From positions 136,501 through 200,500 of the forward strand of contig NZ_PZPO01000002.1 of the NCBI RefSeq assembly GCF_013306565.1: a stretch of 64,000 nucleotides of DNA, given 5' to 3'. The position numbers and the translations under genes are program-made. The stretch comes from Hyphomicrobium sulfonivorans (lineage in GTDB: Bacteria > Pseudomonadota > Alphaproteobacteria > Rhizobiales > Hyphomicrobiaceae). Shown here piece after piece: positions 36,939-46,342 of this stretch (position 1 is its first letter; each line of letters opens with the position of its first letter). Below the pieces are notes generated by a model. That model saw only the letters and a program-made list of their open reading frames with translations. It searched no databases and was not told where the DNA came from.

Positions 36939-37448
36939 TTAGTTCAGCTTGCCACCCAGATCCTTGATCCCTGCTTCGATCAGGCCGGCTGCGGTGGTCG
37001 CCGCAGAAGCCTTCGATTTCAGGATTTTCTCAGCGGCTGAAATTGCGTTCTCAACCGCGGACGAGCGCACATCGGCGATGGCCTGAGCTTCCGCCCGGGC
37101 GATCTTTTCTTCGGCAGACTTGGTGCGACGTTCAACCGATTCGGTCAGAGCCTCACGGGTCTGCGCTGTCAGCGCCTCCGCTTCACGCTTGGCCTGCTCG
37201 AGGATTTCCTTGGCCTCGTTCTCGGCTTCGCGGCTCTTGCGCTGATAGTCGGCCAGCAGTGCCTGCGCTTCGTCACGCAGGCGGCGGGCTTCATCCAACT
37301 CGTTCCGAATGGCATCGGCTCGCTGGTCCAGCGTTTTCCCGATGATTGCCGGGACCTTGTAGTACAGCACCAGAGCGACGAACCCGAGGAACGAGATCAT
37401 CACCCAGAAGGTCGGATCGGCTAAATCGAAATGCATCGGCGTCCTCAC
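36939..37448 (-). CDS. atpF: F0F1 ATP synthase subunit b
   Basis: The 169-residue stator subunit has one N-terminal helix (FWVMISFLGFVALVLYYK) and a long charged coiled coil (residues ~35-150). With b' it forms the peripheral stalk between F0 and F1. It is the last gene of the operon, eight bases behind b'. Confidence 0.95.
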   Translation of the reverse strand: MRTPMHFDLADPTFWVMISFLGFVALVLYYKVPAIIGKTLDQRADAIRNELDEARRLRDEAQALLADYQRKSREAENEAKEILEQAKREAEALTAQTREALTESVERRTKSAEEKIARAEAQAIADVRSSAVENAISAAEKILKSKASAATTAAGLIEAGIKDLGGKLN

Positions 37449-37456
37449 TAGGCTGC

Positions 37457-37996
37457 TTACTGCAGCGCGTTCTTGACCTCGGCGGGGCTTACGTCCTCGC
37501 CGAGAAGCTTGCCGACGACTGCGGTCGCGGTTTCAGCGGCGATATCATCGACGCTGGCCAAGGCCTTGGATTTGGTGGCGGCGATGCGCGCCTCCGCTTC
37601 CGAGATCTTGGCAGCCAGTTCGCTCTCGACCCGGTTCCGCTCGGCTTCGGTGTCGGCCGCGAGACGATCGCGGACGTCCTTGGCCATCGAAGAAGCCTTC
37701 TGACGGGCATCGGCCAGCGCCTTTTCATAGGCGGCAAGCGCGCTGTCCGTCTCGCCCTTGAAGCGTTCGGCGGCGTCGAGATCACGTTGAACGCGATCAC
37801 GACGCTCCTCAAGCACTTCACCAATGCGCGGCAGCGTTGAGCGCGACAGGATCAGGTAAAGGATGACGAAGCTGACCGCGAGCCAGAAAAGCTGCGGGGC
37901 AAAGTTCGCCGGGTTGAGCTGTGGCAACCCGCTTGACCCCTCCCCGTGCGCAGCCGCTGCGGCGGCTACGACGAGAGCTGAGACAGCTGCGATCAT
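37457..37996 (-). CDS. atpF': F0F1 ATP synthase subunit b'
   Basis: The 179-residue homologue of b has an Ala-rich N-terminal stretch of ~30 residues, a membrane helix (NFAPQLFWLAVSFVILYLIL) and a coiled coil. LPRIGEVLEERRDRVQRDLDAAE is typical of alphaproteobacterial b'. Lies between atpE and atpF, as is usual for split b/b' operons in this class. Confidence 0.93.
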   Translation of the reverse strand: MIAAVSALVVAAAAAAHGEGSSGLPQLNPANFAPQLFWLAVSFVILYLILSRSTLPRIGEVLEERRDRVQRDLDAAERFKGETDSALAAYEKALADARQKASSMAKDVRDRLAADTEAERNRVESELAAKISEAEARIAATKSKALASVDDIAAETATAVVGKLLGEDVSPAEVKNALQ

Positions 37997-38031
37997 GCTA
38001 TCCTCCTAAGCGCGTGTTGGTCCGTTGCCGA

Positions 38032-38256
38032 TTAGGCGAACAGGATCATCAGCGCGATCAGCAGGCCGAACAGGCCGGTCGCTTCGCAGAGAGCGAAGCC
38101 GATCAGCAGGTTGGTGAACTGACCGGGAGCGGCAGACGGATTGCGCAGAGCGCCAGAGAGGTAGTTGGCAAAGATGTTGCCGATGCCGATACCAGCGCCG
38201 ATGAGCGCGAAGCAGGCGAGGCCGGCACCGATGAACTTAGCTGCCTGAGGATCCAT
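38032..38256 (-). CDS. atpE: F0F1 ATP synthase subunit c
   Basis: The 74-residue proteolipid has two helices joined by the polar loop with ALRNPSAA (RNP), and the proton-carrying Glu in [22 protein letters not shown] is the Gly-rich packing motif of helix 1; no Na-binding residues are seen, so it is a proton-type ring. The ATG at 38256 follows GGAG; an ATG five codons upstream has no ribosome site. Confidence 0.96.
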   Translation of the reverse strand: MDPQAAKFIGAGLACFALIGAGIGIGNIFANYLSGALRNPSAAPGQFTNLLIGFALCEATGLFGLLIALMILFA

Positions 38257-38342
38257 GGTCGTAGTCTCCATAAGGGTTTTTTGCTGGGATCAGGTACGAT
38301 GAAGTCCGGCCCGGGCGGACCCGTTGACCGGACTTCATAGCG

Positions 38343-39083
38343 TCAGTGTTCGTGCATGTTCACTGCGTCGTTGAGATAGATGCAGGTCAGCACGGTGAAG
38401 ATGAATGCCTGAAGGAAGGCGACGACGAGTTCCAGACCGGTGAATCCAACAAGGAACACCAGCGGCGCCCAGCCACCAAGAACGCCCAGACCGACGACAA
38501 AGCCGGCGAAGACCTTCAGCATCGCGTGTCCAGCCATCATGTTGGCGAACAAACGAACCGAATGGCTGATCGGGCGGATGAGATAGGAAATCAGCTCGAT
38601 CACCACGATGATCGGAAGCAGCCAGAACGGCACGCCCGACGGCACAAACAGCTTCAGGAAGCCGGGGCCATGGTTCATGAAGCCGATCGCGGTGATGACC
38701 AGCCAGACCATTGCCGCAAGGGCGAAGGTCACGATGATATGGCTGGTGACGGTGAACGAGTAGGGCAGCAGGCCCAGCATGTTGACCGTGAGAATGAACA
38801 TGAAGATCGTGAAGATCCACGGGAAATACTTCATCCCGCCTTCGCCGACGATGTCCTTGATCATGTTGGCTATGAATTCATAGCTGAGCTCGGCGATCGA
38901 CTGTAGCCGACCTGGCACGAGAGCCCGGCGATTCATGGCGAAAAGATAGAAGAGCGGGATCAGCACCACTGCCAGAACCATGAACAGCGACGCGTTAGTG
39001 AACGATATATCCCATCCGAACAGTTCCAGCGGAATGATCCGCTTGATTTCGAACTGTTCCATAGGACCATGTCCGGCTGCCAC
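38343..39083 (-). CDS. atpB: F0F1 ATP synthase subunit a
   Basis: The 246-residue membrane subunit has five to six helices and the essential Arg in HSVRLFANMMAGH, with conserved Glu/His partners in the last helices (GLELVVAFLQAFIFTVL). It forms the proton half-channels next to the c ring. Lies between atpI and atpE. Confidence 0.96.
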   Translation of the reverse strand: MAAGHGPMEQFEIKRIIPLELFGWDISFTNASLFMVLAVVLIPLFYLFAMNRRALVPGRLQSIAELSYEFIANMIKDIVGEGGMKYFPWIFTIFMFILTVNMLGLLPYSFTVTSHIIVTFALAAMVWLVITAIGFMNHGPGFLKLFVPSGVPFWLLPIIVVIELISYLIRPISHSVRLFANMMAGHAMLKVFAGFVVGLGVLGGWAPLVFLVGFTGLELVVAFLQAFIFTVLTCIYLNDAVNMHEH

Positions 39084-39094
39084 GGTCGAATCCC

Positions 39095-39505
39095 CTACCT
39101 GTCGTCTTCATCGTCGTCCGGTACGGACGGCGATGCAAGCTGCGATGCTTGCTGTTTTGCCTGTTCCTGCCGTGCAACCCGGATCAAATTCGAAAGCCCT
39201 GCGGCAAAGCCGAGGATTACGAACAGAACCATGAACCACGGCCGCGTATTGAGTTGGCCGTCAATTGCCCACCCGATAAACCCACCGACGCCTACACCAG
39301 CAACCAGCTCCGCGGCAAACCTAAAAGCCTTGGCGAAAGCTTCGCCCCGGGCCTTGTTGGTATCCGCACGGCTTACTGTGGATCGGCGGGTCTGGACATC
39401 ATCCAGTCGCTTCCCGATAGCAGCCGAGCGCTGGCGAAACGCCTCGCGTTCCTCAGGGCTGATTTCGCCTTGTCCCGGGGGTAGGTCTTTCCCTTCTGAG
39501 GACAT
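39095..39505 (-). CDS. atpI: AtpZ/AtpI family F0 assembly protein
   Basis: The 136-residue protein has a charged N-terminal half and two helices (FAAELVAGVGVGGFIGWAI and FMVLFVILGFAAGLSNLIRV) joined by a short loop, the AtpI/AtpZ plan. It assists c-ring assembly and Mg/Ca handling in some species. First gene of the operon, 11 bases before atpB and 64 behind the -10 box. Confidence 0.9.
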   Translation of the reverse strand: MSSEGKDLPPGQGEISPEEREAFRQRSAAIGKRLDDVQTRRSTVSRADTNKARGEAFAKAFRFAAELVAGVGVGGFIGWAIDGQLNTRPWFMVLFVILGFAAGLSNLIRVARQEQAKQQASQLASPSVPDDDEDDR

Positions 39506-39568
39506 GGTTTCACCGGCCCGATTGTGTTTCTGAGGCGTCCCAAACGGCAGGTCTTATCAACGGCGCGC

Positions 39569-39597
39569 ACCATAGTGACGCCCCCTAGGGGTGTCAA
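39569..39597 (-). promoter_or_regulatory. Sigma-70-type promoter of the F0 operon
   Basis: On the minus strand TTGACA, a 17-base spacer and TATGGT lie about 64 bases before the atpI start. The -35 box is a perfect match; the spacer contains CCCCTAGGGG, itself a palindrome. Confidence 0.75.
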
Positions 39598-39666
39598 GAA
39601 AACGCGGCCAAGCTTTGGGGTGCGTTTGGGTACGGCGAAACCGCGCAGCCGCAATGGCGGTTGACA

Positions 39667-40305
39667 CTAGCCGGCTCCACGCTTGCGCAGCAGGAAAACT
39701 GCCTTTTCTCCCAACAGGTTCTGCAGCGAGATCGACTTGCGAATCGGCAGCCGCTGACCGGAGGTATTGAAGGCCACGGCCTGCTCAACCTCGGCATCGA
39801 TCAGAGCAACCAGATCGACGAAATCCTTAATTGTGCACAGGTGTGCATCCGCTGTCGTGTACCAGGGCTCCGGCAGGTTGCGCGTTCGCGGCATGCGGCC
39901 GGTGAACAGCAGCTCGGTCCGGATGCGCCAATGGCCGAAATTCGGGAACGACACGATCGCGCGATGGCCGATCCGCAGCAGGTTCTCCAGCACGGTTTTG
40001 GGTTGCCGGGTGGCCTGGATGGTGAGGCTCAGGATGGCGTAATCGAATGCCTGATCCGGATAGTCGGCCAGATCCCGGTCAGCGTCGCCCTGGATGACCG
40101 ACAGTCCACGCATCACACAGGCATTCACCTTCTCGCGCGAGAGCTCGACGCCGCGACCGTCAGTGTTCTTGGTTTCAGCCAGCAACTGCAGCAGTGCGCC
40201 GTCACCGCAGCCGACGTCCAGCACGCGTGAGCCGGGCTCGACCATTTCGGCGATGAGCTGATGATCGACGCGCGACGTTCCCGGATATTGTAAGGCTTTT
40301 TGCAT
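39667..40305 (-). CDS. metW: Methionine biosynthesis protein MetW
   Basis: The 212-residue protein is a SAM-methyltransferase-fold protein: SRVLDVGCGDGALLQLL is motif I, FDYAILSLTIQATRQP and ERHAIVSFPNFGHW-like segments (here HRAIVSFPNFGHWRIR) are MetW signatures. MetW acts with MetX in homoserine acetylation and methionine synthesis. Four bases separate it from metX; both are under the SAM-II riboswitch. Confidence 0.95.
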   Translation of the reverse strand: MQKALQYPGTSRVDHQLIAEMVEPGSRVLDVGCGDGALLQLLAETKNTDGRGVELSREKVNACVMRGLSVIQGDADRDLADYPDQAFDYAILSLTIQATRQPKTVLENLLRIGHRAIVSFPNFGHWRIRTELLFTGRMPRTRNLPEPWYTTADAHLCTIKDFVDLVALIDAEVEQAVAFNTSGQRLPIRKSISLQNLLGEKAVFLLRKRGAG

Positions 40306-40309
40306 CGCG

Positions 40310-41548
40310 TCAGACCTTCAGACCGCGCTTCACGCCCGCTGAGCTAAGGAAACCGTGGATGGTGGCGAAGAATTCCGGCTCTTTCAGTAGAAAGGCGTCG
40401 TGACCCTTGTCGCTGTCGATTTCGACGAAGGAAACATTGGCGGCAACTGCATTCAGCGCATGCACGATGGCGCGGCTTTCGCGCGTTGGGTAGAGCCAGT
40501 CGGAGGTGAAAGAAACCACGCAAAATCGCGTTTTTGTGCCGCGAAACGCATTCGCCAGCACGTCGCCGCGACTGGCGCCGAGATCGAAATAGTCCATCGC
40601 CCGCGTGATGTAGAGATAGCTGTTGGCATCGAAGCGGTCGACGAACGTCGAGCCCTGATGACGCAGATAGCTCTCCACCTGGAAGTCGGCGTTGAACGAA
40701 AACGTCAGCTGCGAACGGTTCTGCAGGTTGCGGCCGAATTTGTGGTGCAGCGCGTCTTCCGACAGATAGGTGATATGCGCAGCCATGCGCGCCACGGAAA
40801 GCCCGTTGCGCGGCACCTTGCCGTGGGAATGATAGTCGCCGCCGCACCAGTCCGGGTCGGCCATCACTGCCTGGCGGCCGACCTCATGGAAGGCGATGTT
40901 TTGCGATGAGTGTCGCGGTGCGGTTGCGATCGGCACGGCCGAAAACACGCGCTCAGAGTGGCTCGCCGCCCATTCCAGCACCTGCATGCCGCCCATCGAT
41001 CCGCCAACGACGCTGAAAAGCTGGTCGATGCCGAAGTGATCGATCAGGCGCACCTGCGCATTCACCATGTCGCCGATGGTGATGACCGGGAAATTCAGCC
41101 CGTAGGGTTTGCCGGTCGCGGGATCGATCGATGCCGGACCGGTTGAGCCCATACAACCGCCGAGAATGTTGGAGCAGATGACGAAGTAGCGGTTGGTATC
41201 CACCGGCTTGCCCGGCCCCACCAGTGTCGACCACCAGCCCGGCTTTTTCGTCACCGGATGCTCGGAGGCGACGTACTGATCGCCTGTCAGCGCATGGCAA
41301 ACCAGAATGGCGTTGGATTTGTCAGCGTTGAGCTCGCCATAGGTCTCATAGGCGATGGAGATCGGCGCCAGCAACTGGTCGCATGCCAGCCGCAGCGGCT
41401 GATCCTGCGGCAGACGCAGCACCTTGCTGGACGGGTTGTTTGCTTCGGTCAGCCGTTGGCGAGACCCGCTACCGGTGTCGGTATTCGCAAAATTCGGGGG
41501 CACCGACATTGATCCGCGCACTCCAGGCCCCGGCATCAACCGAGGCAT
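40310..41548 (-). CDS. metX: Homoserine O-acetyltransferase
   Basis: The 412-residue alpha/beta-hydrolase-fold acyltransferase activates homoserine for methionine synthesis. Nucleophile elbow [12 protein letters not shown], catalytic Asp in FTSDWLYP and His in DKGHDAFLL are intact. The first ~30 residues are not conserved; an ATG at 41509 is a possible shorter start. Regulation by a SAM-II riboswitch 65 bases upstream is visible. Whether acetyl- or succinyl-CoA is used cannot be told from sequence alone. Confidence 0.95.
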   Translation of the reverse strand: MPRLMPGPGVRGSMSVPPNFANTDTGSGSRQRLTEANNPSSKVLRLPQDQPLRLACDQLLAPISIAYETYGELNADKSNAILVCHALTGDQYVASEHPVTKKPGWWSTLVGPGKPVDTNRYFVICSNILGGCMGSTGPASIDPATGKPYGLNFPVITIGDMVNAQVRLIDHFGIDQLFSVVGGSMGGMQVLEWAASHSERVFSAVPIATAPRHSSQNIAFHEVGRQAVMADPDWCGGDYHSHGKVPRNGLSVARMAAHITYLSEDALHHKFGRNLQNRSQLTFSFNADFQVESYLRHQGSTFVDRFDANSYLYITRAMDYFDLGASRGDVLANAFRGTKTRFCVVSFTSDWLYPTRESRAIVHALNAVAANVSFVEIDSDKGHDAFLLKEPEFFATIHGFLSSAGVKRGLKV

Positions 41549-41612
41549 AAAAAAACCGGCCGGATATTGAGGACCTAGAAGGCCGCCTCATCCGTTAACC
41601 GGGTGCGCGCGG

Positions 41613-41669
41613 CCCTTTTTAGCGACTTATTTAACGTGGTTGCAAGCCGGCCGGCCAAATCACCACGAC
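41613..41669 (-). promoter_or_regulatory. SAM-II riboswitch (metX leader)
   Basis: On the minus strand the element reads CGTGGTGATTTGG, then GCTTGCAACCACG, then TTAAATAAGTCGC and TAAAAAGGGC. CGTGGT/ACCACG form P1. The GATTT, TTGCAA, TTAAA and GCTAAAAAGG blocks match the known SAM-II consensus in order and spacing. SAM binding folds a pseudoknot over the AAGG region and lowers metX expression. Location in front of metX is the classic one in Alphaproteobacteria. Confidence 0.92.
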
Positions 41670-41848
41670 ATCTGACATCGAAATATCGGCATGGGCGCCT
41701 TAACGTCAAGTGTCGGGCCCTGCACATCAGATCGCAGCGTCAATCAACGCCAGTCTATTGGCGTGCAAAGCTTTGCGTTTCGCTTTCGGCGTCTGTATCA
41801 CTTCCCGCGCCTGAAAACTAAAGGCTCCATACATCCGGAAAGCCCGCA

Positions 41849-42952
41849 ATGACCCTCGCTGCGCCCCAGCCCAAGCCCGGCATTCTCGAAATCGATCCCT
41901 ACGTGCCAGGCGAAAGCAGCCTGCCGGCTGGCATCAAGCCGATCAAGCTGTCGTCGAATGAAACGCCGTTCGGCCCCAGCCCGAAGGCGGTTGAAGCCTA
42001 TCGCTCCGCTGATGCTGCACTTGAGCGATACCCCGACGGCGCGGCGACCAAGCTGCGCGAGGCGATCGCGCGCCGTTACGGCCTCAATCCTGCGCGTATC
42101 ATCTGCGGCGCAGGCTCCGATGAGCTGCTGACGATGCTGGCGCATGCCTATCTGGGCGAAGGTGACGAGGCCATCTACACACAGCACGGCTTTCTGCTGT
42201 ATCGCATCATCATTCTGGCCAACGGAGCAACGCCCGTCGTCGCGCCCGAAACCGGTTTGCGCACCGACATCGATGCCATTCTGAACCGCGTGACCGAGCG
42301 CACCAAGATGGTGTTTCTCGCTAACCCGAACAATCCGACCGGCACCTATGTGTCGTTCGACGAGATCCGTTCGCTGCGCGCGCAACTGCCGCCGCATGTG
42401 CTGCTGGTGCTGGACGCGGCGTATGCTGAATACGTCCGCCGCAACGACTATGAAGCCGGCATCGAGCTTGTCGCGACGACGCACAATACAGTGATGACGC
42501 GCACGTTCTCGAAAATTCACGGCCTTGCAGGGTTGCGCATCGGCTGGGGCTATTGCCCGGAAGCGGTGGCCGATGTGCTCAATCGCATTCGCGGTCCGTT
42601 CAACCTTTCCGTGCCGTCGTTGTTGGCCGGTGCTGCCGCCATTGAAGACAGCGCGCACGAAGAAATGTCAGTGGCGCACAATGAGCATTGGCTTGCGTGG
42701 CTGACGGGCGAGATCGCGGCGCTGGGGCTGAAGGTGACGCCGAGCGTTGCCAACTTCATTCTGGTGCACTTCCCGAATGAAGGGGCGCGCACTGCGAACG
42801 AAGCTGATCGCTATCTGAAGCAGCGTGGCATCATCGTGCGCAAAGTCGCTTCCTACGGGTTGCCCGATTGCCTGCGCATCACCATCGGCTCAGTGGATGA
42901 CAACCGCGCCGTAGCAACGGCGCTTACGGATTTTATGGCGGGCAGTGTATGA
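41849..42952 (+). CDS. hisC: Histidinol-phosphate aminotransferase
   Basis: The 367-residue PLP enzyme has [14 protein letters not shown] near the start, NPNNPTGT, the PLP Asp/Tyr in LDAAYAEYV, the Schiff-base Lys in [16 protein letters not shown] and the C-terminal LRITIG. In relatives this hisC copy sits with tyrA and may also serve aromatic amino acid transamination. It overlaps tyrA by ATGA. Confidence 0.94.
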   Translation: MTLAAPQPKPGILEIDPYVPGESSLPAGIKPIKLSSNETPFGPSPKAVEAYRSADAALERYPDGAATKLREAIARRYGLNPARIICGAGSDELLTMLAHAYLGEGDEAIYTQHGFLLYRIIILANGATPVVAPETGLRTDIDAILNRVTERTKMVFLANPNNPTGTYVSFDEIRSLRAQLPPHVLLVLDAAYAEYVRRNDYEAGIELVATTHNTVMTRTFSKIHGLAGLRIGWGYCPEAVADVLNRIRGPFNLSVPSLLAGAAAIEDSAHEEMSVAHNEHWLAWLTGEIAALGLKVTPSVANFILVHFPNEGARTANEADRYLKQRGIIVRKVASYGLPDCLRITIGSVDDNRAVATALTDFMAGSV

Positions 42953-43986
42953 GCGAGCAGCAAACCACCGCGTCGGCTTCTGCAGCGCCGATGTTCAAGC
43001 GCGTGGCGTTGATCGGCATCGGCCTCATTGGCTCGTCGATCAGTCATGCGATGCGCCGTGGCGGACTGGCAGCCGAAATTGTCGGCAGCGCACGCACGCC
43101 TGCAACGCTCGAAACTTCACTGCGTCTTGGCCTGATCGACAAGGGATATGCCTGCGCAACCGAAGCGGTTGAGGGCGCAGACCTTGTAATTCTCAGCGTT
43201 CCTGTCGGTGCGTGCGGGCCGATCACGGCTGAGATCGCGCCGCATCTGGCCAATGGTGCGATCCTCACTGACGTCGGTTCGGTGAAGGCGCAGGTGGTGC
43301 GCGACATGGCTCCGCACGTGCCTGCTGGTGTGCACTTTGTGCCAGGGCATCCCATCGCGGGTACAGAGCAGTCCGGTCCGGAGGCGGGCTTTGCGGAACT
43401 GTTCGACGGCCGCTGGACGATCCTGACGCCTACGCCGGACGTGGACGATGCGGCGGTCGAAAAGCTGCGCACGTTCTGGGAAGCGCTGGGCGCCAAGGTT
43501 GAAGTGATGGACCCGAGCCATCACGACATGGTTCTGGCTATCACCTCGCACCTGCCGCATCTGATTGCGTTCAACATCGTCAACACGGCTGAAGACCTTG
43601 GGCGCGTTACCGACAAGGAAGTGATCAAGTTCTCCGCCGGTGGTTTTCGCGATTTCACCCGTATCGCGGCGTCCGATCCAACCATGTGGCGCGATATCTT
43701 CCTCGGCAATCGCGACGGTGTCATGGAGATGCTGCGACGGTTCTCGGAAGATCTCGATGAACTGAAACGAGCGATCGAAGCCGGTGATGGCGATACGCTG
43801 TTCCGCCGCTTCACTGAAGCGCGAGCCATTCGGCGTGGCATTGTGGCGGCCGGTCAGGATACATCGGCGCCGGACTTCGGCCGTGCGCACAAGGTTGCGC
43901 AGCCGGGCGATAAGCGCGCGGACGCAGATGCCGACGCGTCAAGCGCGTCGGGTGGAACGGCAGCGAGCGGTAGGTCACGCAGTTGA
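42949..43986 (+). CDS. tyrA: Prephenate/arogenate (cyclohexadienyl) dehydrogenase
   Basis: The 345-residue enzyme has the NAD(P) loop [28 protein letters not shown] of the TyrA core, and a helical dimerisation domain ([22 protein letters not shown]). It makes the tyrosine precursor. No ACT or chorismate mutase domain is attached; a Ser/Ala/Asp-rich tail of ~35 residues ends the protein. Coupled to hisC upstream and to the chaC-like gene downstream. Confidence 0.94.
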   Translation: MSEQQTTASASAAPMFKRVALIGIGLIGSSISHAMRRGGLAAEIVGSARTPATLETSLRLGLIDKGYACATEAVEGADLVILSVPVGACGPITAEIAPHLANGAILTDVGSVKAQVVRDMAPHVPAGVHFVPGHPIAGTEQSGPEAGFAELFDGRWTILTPTPDVDDAAVEKLRTFWEALGAKVEVMDPSHHDMVLAITSHLPHLIAFNIVNTAEDLGRVTDKEVIKFSAGGFRDFTRIAASDPTMWRDIFLGNRDGVMEMLRRFSEDLDELKRAIEAGDGDTLFRRFTEARAIRRGIVAAGQDTSAPDFGRAHKVAQPGDKRADADADASSASGGTAASGRSRS

Positions 43987-44675
43987 GCAGACGCGGCCAG
44001 CACGACCTCTGGATCTTCGCTTACGGCTCGCTGATGTGGCGGCCGGGGTTCGAGGCGGAAGAAGTCGTACACGCGCGTTTGACCGGCTGGCGCCGCAGCT
44101 TCTGCATCTATTCGCGCTTCCATCGCGGTTCGCCACGCAGGCCCGGTCTTGTGCTGGGGCTTGATCGCGGCGGCGTGTGTGAAGGGCTTGCGTTCCGTGT
44201 TGCGCCCGAAGCGGAACGCGAAACGCTGCGCTATCTGCGTGAGCGCGAGCAAGTTGCCAGTGTCTATCGCGAGGCCCTGGTGCCGCTCACGCTGCTTGAG
44301 CGTGATCACACCGAAGTGCAGGCGCTCGCCTATCTCGTCGAGCCGGCGCATCCAAGCTATGCAGGCAGGCTTGCGCTGGCGGAGCAGGCGCATCTGGTCC
44401 GCGGTGGCATTGGCCGCTCAGGCAATAACATCGATTATCTCGCCAGCACCGTGGCGCACCTTACCAAGCTTGGCATCCGCGAGCGCGAACTTGAGCGCTT
44501 GATGGGGCTTGTTGGGACCTACGCGAGTCGTGGCCCCGGCAACCGGGATACGCGCGCCAGTGCCATTGCGATGGGGCGGGAATTCGAGCGCAGTCCAGTA
44601 AAGGTGCGGCCGCTGCAATCGGGCGACGCGCAGCGCTTCTGCTACCGCTCGGTACTGAGCGCGCGCCGCAGCTGA
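43983..44675 (+). CDS. chaC: Gamma-glutamylcyclotransferase, ChaC type
   Basis: The 230-residue protein has the ChaC signature FAYGSLMWRPGFE (YGSL substrate loop), FCIYSRFHRGSPRRPGL and GNNIDYLASTVAHL. ChaC proteins degrade glutathione to 5-oxoproline and Cys-Gly. Translation starts at a TTG within the tyrA stop (TTGA); I see no better in-frame start, and the product begins where relatives begin. It ends the hisC operon. Confidence 0.92.
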   Translation: MSRRGQHDLWIFAYGSLMWRPGFEAEEVVHARLTGWRRSFCIYSRFHRGSPRRPGLVLGLDRGGVCEGLAFRVAPEAERETLRYLREREQVASVYREALVPLTLLERDHTEVQALAYLVEPAHPSYAGRLALAEQAHLVRGGIGRSGNNIDYLASTVAHLTKLGIRERELERLMGLVGTYASRGPGNRDTRASAIAMGREFERSPVKVRPLQSGDAQRFCYRSVLSARRS

Positions 44676-44699
44676 GCGGCTCGGGGTTGTCGCATCGAT

Positions 44700-44905
44700 A
44701 GCGATCAAGTTGGGTGCGCCGCTGGCGCGACCCGGGCGTTGTCGCCGCGGGCGCAAGGTGGAGACAAGACGCGCGGATCGCATCGAAAGCCACGCAGCCG
44801 AGATTCTCGGGCTCGTCGCCTCCAAGGTCGACATCATACTTTACCAGAACACTTCGGCGGGTGTTTCGAAGCCCAGGCATCATCTGGGGCGCGTTGTAGT
44901 TTGCA
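44700..44905 (+). pseudogene. Decayed IS630-type transposase fragment
   Basis: Two overlapping frames read like the N-terminal part of IS630 transposases: RRWRDPGVVAAGARW resembles the R-x-T-G-x-V-x-P region, and after a frameshift RIESHAAEILGLVASKVDI resembles the R-I-E-A-H-x-x-x-I-L-A-L helix. A third frame may continue as TLPEHFGG. No start, catalytic DDE or terminal repeats remain. Recognition is from motif memory only. Confidence 0.5.
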
Positions 44906-45661
44906 ATGACGCGGGCGAGCTGTCGCGCTGAACCCCGCCCGCGGCCAGATCCGACTTGCGCGGCAATGCGCGCCGCAAGCGCAGGATGGCATTTTCAACG
45001 CGATGGATCGGCCTCCCTGTGGCCGATGTCGCCGCGGCGGGCTAGGCGGTGCTTAGCTAGGGCACGTGAACGCATTCCCAGGCGATGCCGCGATTATTGC
45101 TTTGGCCGCGCCTATCGCCGGTGATGCTGTGGCCGGCTTTCGCAAATCTACTGAAATCCTTGTGCCGATGTGGATGATTTCACAGTGTTTCGCGCGCTCA
45201 TGGCGTGGACGTGGCCTGGCGGCCTGAGCACCGACGGGTTGACACCGCAGCGCTGGAGGATGCGGGAGCGGGTTTAGTTCAGCCGCTATCGCGGTTCGTG
45301 TTCGCCTCTAGCTGCGCAGGTTTTCAACCTCTTCGCATTGGCAGAGATCTGGCTCAGCATGGAATGCTGTCGCGAAGAGCGATCCAAGAGATTCGATGCT
45401 GCCGGAGAAAGCGGCCGCCCCAGTTGCTGACAGTGTCGCGCTGTCACCTTAGCCTTTTTGATGCGATCGATGCTTCATACTGCGGCTTCGTGGGTCTAAA
45501 GCGTTCAGGCGCCAATGCCGCGCATCGGATCGCGCGCGTTTCCACGCGCGCAGTTCAGGCAATACCGGACGAGAGAGCTGCTTGCTTCGCGTTGAAGCCA
45601 CGTCTTGAGGCACGCAGCTAACGCGTCTGTCTGGGTGACCAAATATTTCGACAAGCCGGGT
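44906..45661. other. Gene-free stretch after the transposase remnant
   Basis: About 750 bases with only short, unconvincing open frames on both strands and no ribosome sites. It may be further decayed mobile DNA. No tRNA or hairpin-T-run terminator is visible. Confidence 0.4.
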
Positions 45662-46102
45662 TCAGTGGAGGCGATTGGAGCCCGCACTCGCTACGTTCAG
45701 CTCAGTCTGTGCCTGGGCCGTGCGCAGATCGAACTCAATCAACTTGCTGATCTTGTTCGACGGTGCCAGTAGGTGGACATGCACCTCGTCGGCGGCGAGC
45801 TCGGCACCGCGCTGACGAATTTCTGCGAGGTTCAGAGTGTCAGCCTCGTGCGTCACGCGACCGATAGCAAGCGCTTCTGCGCGGCCGTCTTCATGTCGGC
45901 GAACAAGCACATAATTTGCGGCGGGCAATGCCGGGCATTCACGCAGGCTGTAGATGTGATGCACATAGCGCTTGCCTGAAGCGCCGGCCCAGAAGTGGAA
46001 GCTTGCTCGCTCCTTCGCGAGCGCGGCTTTCTCAGCAACTTCCCGGTTAGCTAGGGTTCGCTGTGCCCGATACACGGCCAGCTCAATGATACGCGCAACC
46101 AT
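45662..46102 (-). CDS. Hypothetical protein downstream of nrdJ
   Basis: From ATG 46102 (AAGGGAA eight bases before) the product has 146 residues: a helical N-terminus, then a likely alpha-beta domain with FHFWAGASGKRYVHHIYSL, PALPAANYVLVRRHEDGRAEALAIGRV and VHVHLLAPSN. An ATG at 46180 would add 26 Lys/Arg-rich residues but has no spaced ribosome site. I know no function. It follows nrdJ on the same strand after a 240-base gap. Confidence 0.75.
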   Translation of the reverse strand: MVARIIELAVYRAQRTLANREVAEKAALAKERASFHFWAGASGKRYVHHIYSLRECPALPAANYVLVRRHEDGRAEALAIGRVTHEADTLNLAEIRQRGAELAADEVHVHLLAPSNKISKLIEFDLRTAQAQTELNVASAGSNRLH

Positions 46103-46342
46103 TACTGATGTTCCCTTCGCGGCCTTGCGGCGCGCGCTGTGTTCGACGCTCTTTTCTTTTCGTGCCAGCCTAGGGTTCATTCCTTAACGATGAACGTGGT
46201 TTCGAGCTTAATTGTGGCTCGATGTCAGTGTTTTTTGGGCAAAGTGAATGCATTCTTGCGGCGTGTCGCAGACATTGATGCGCCGGCGCGGAGCAATAAT
46301 TTAATTGACCGTTAGTGTCCGTTTATGGACTTTCAGCGCCAA

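Noticed and set aside
45205-45621. 138-codon plus-strand frame between the transposase relic and the nrdJ-side gene
   Set aside because: No ribosome site or recognisable protein character.
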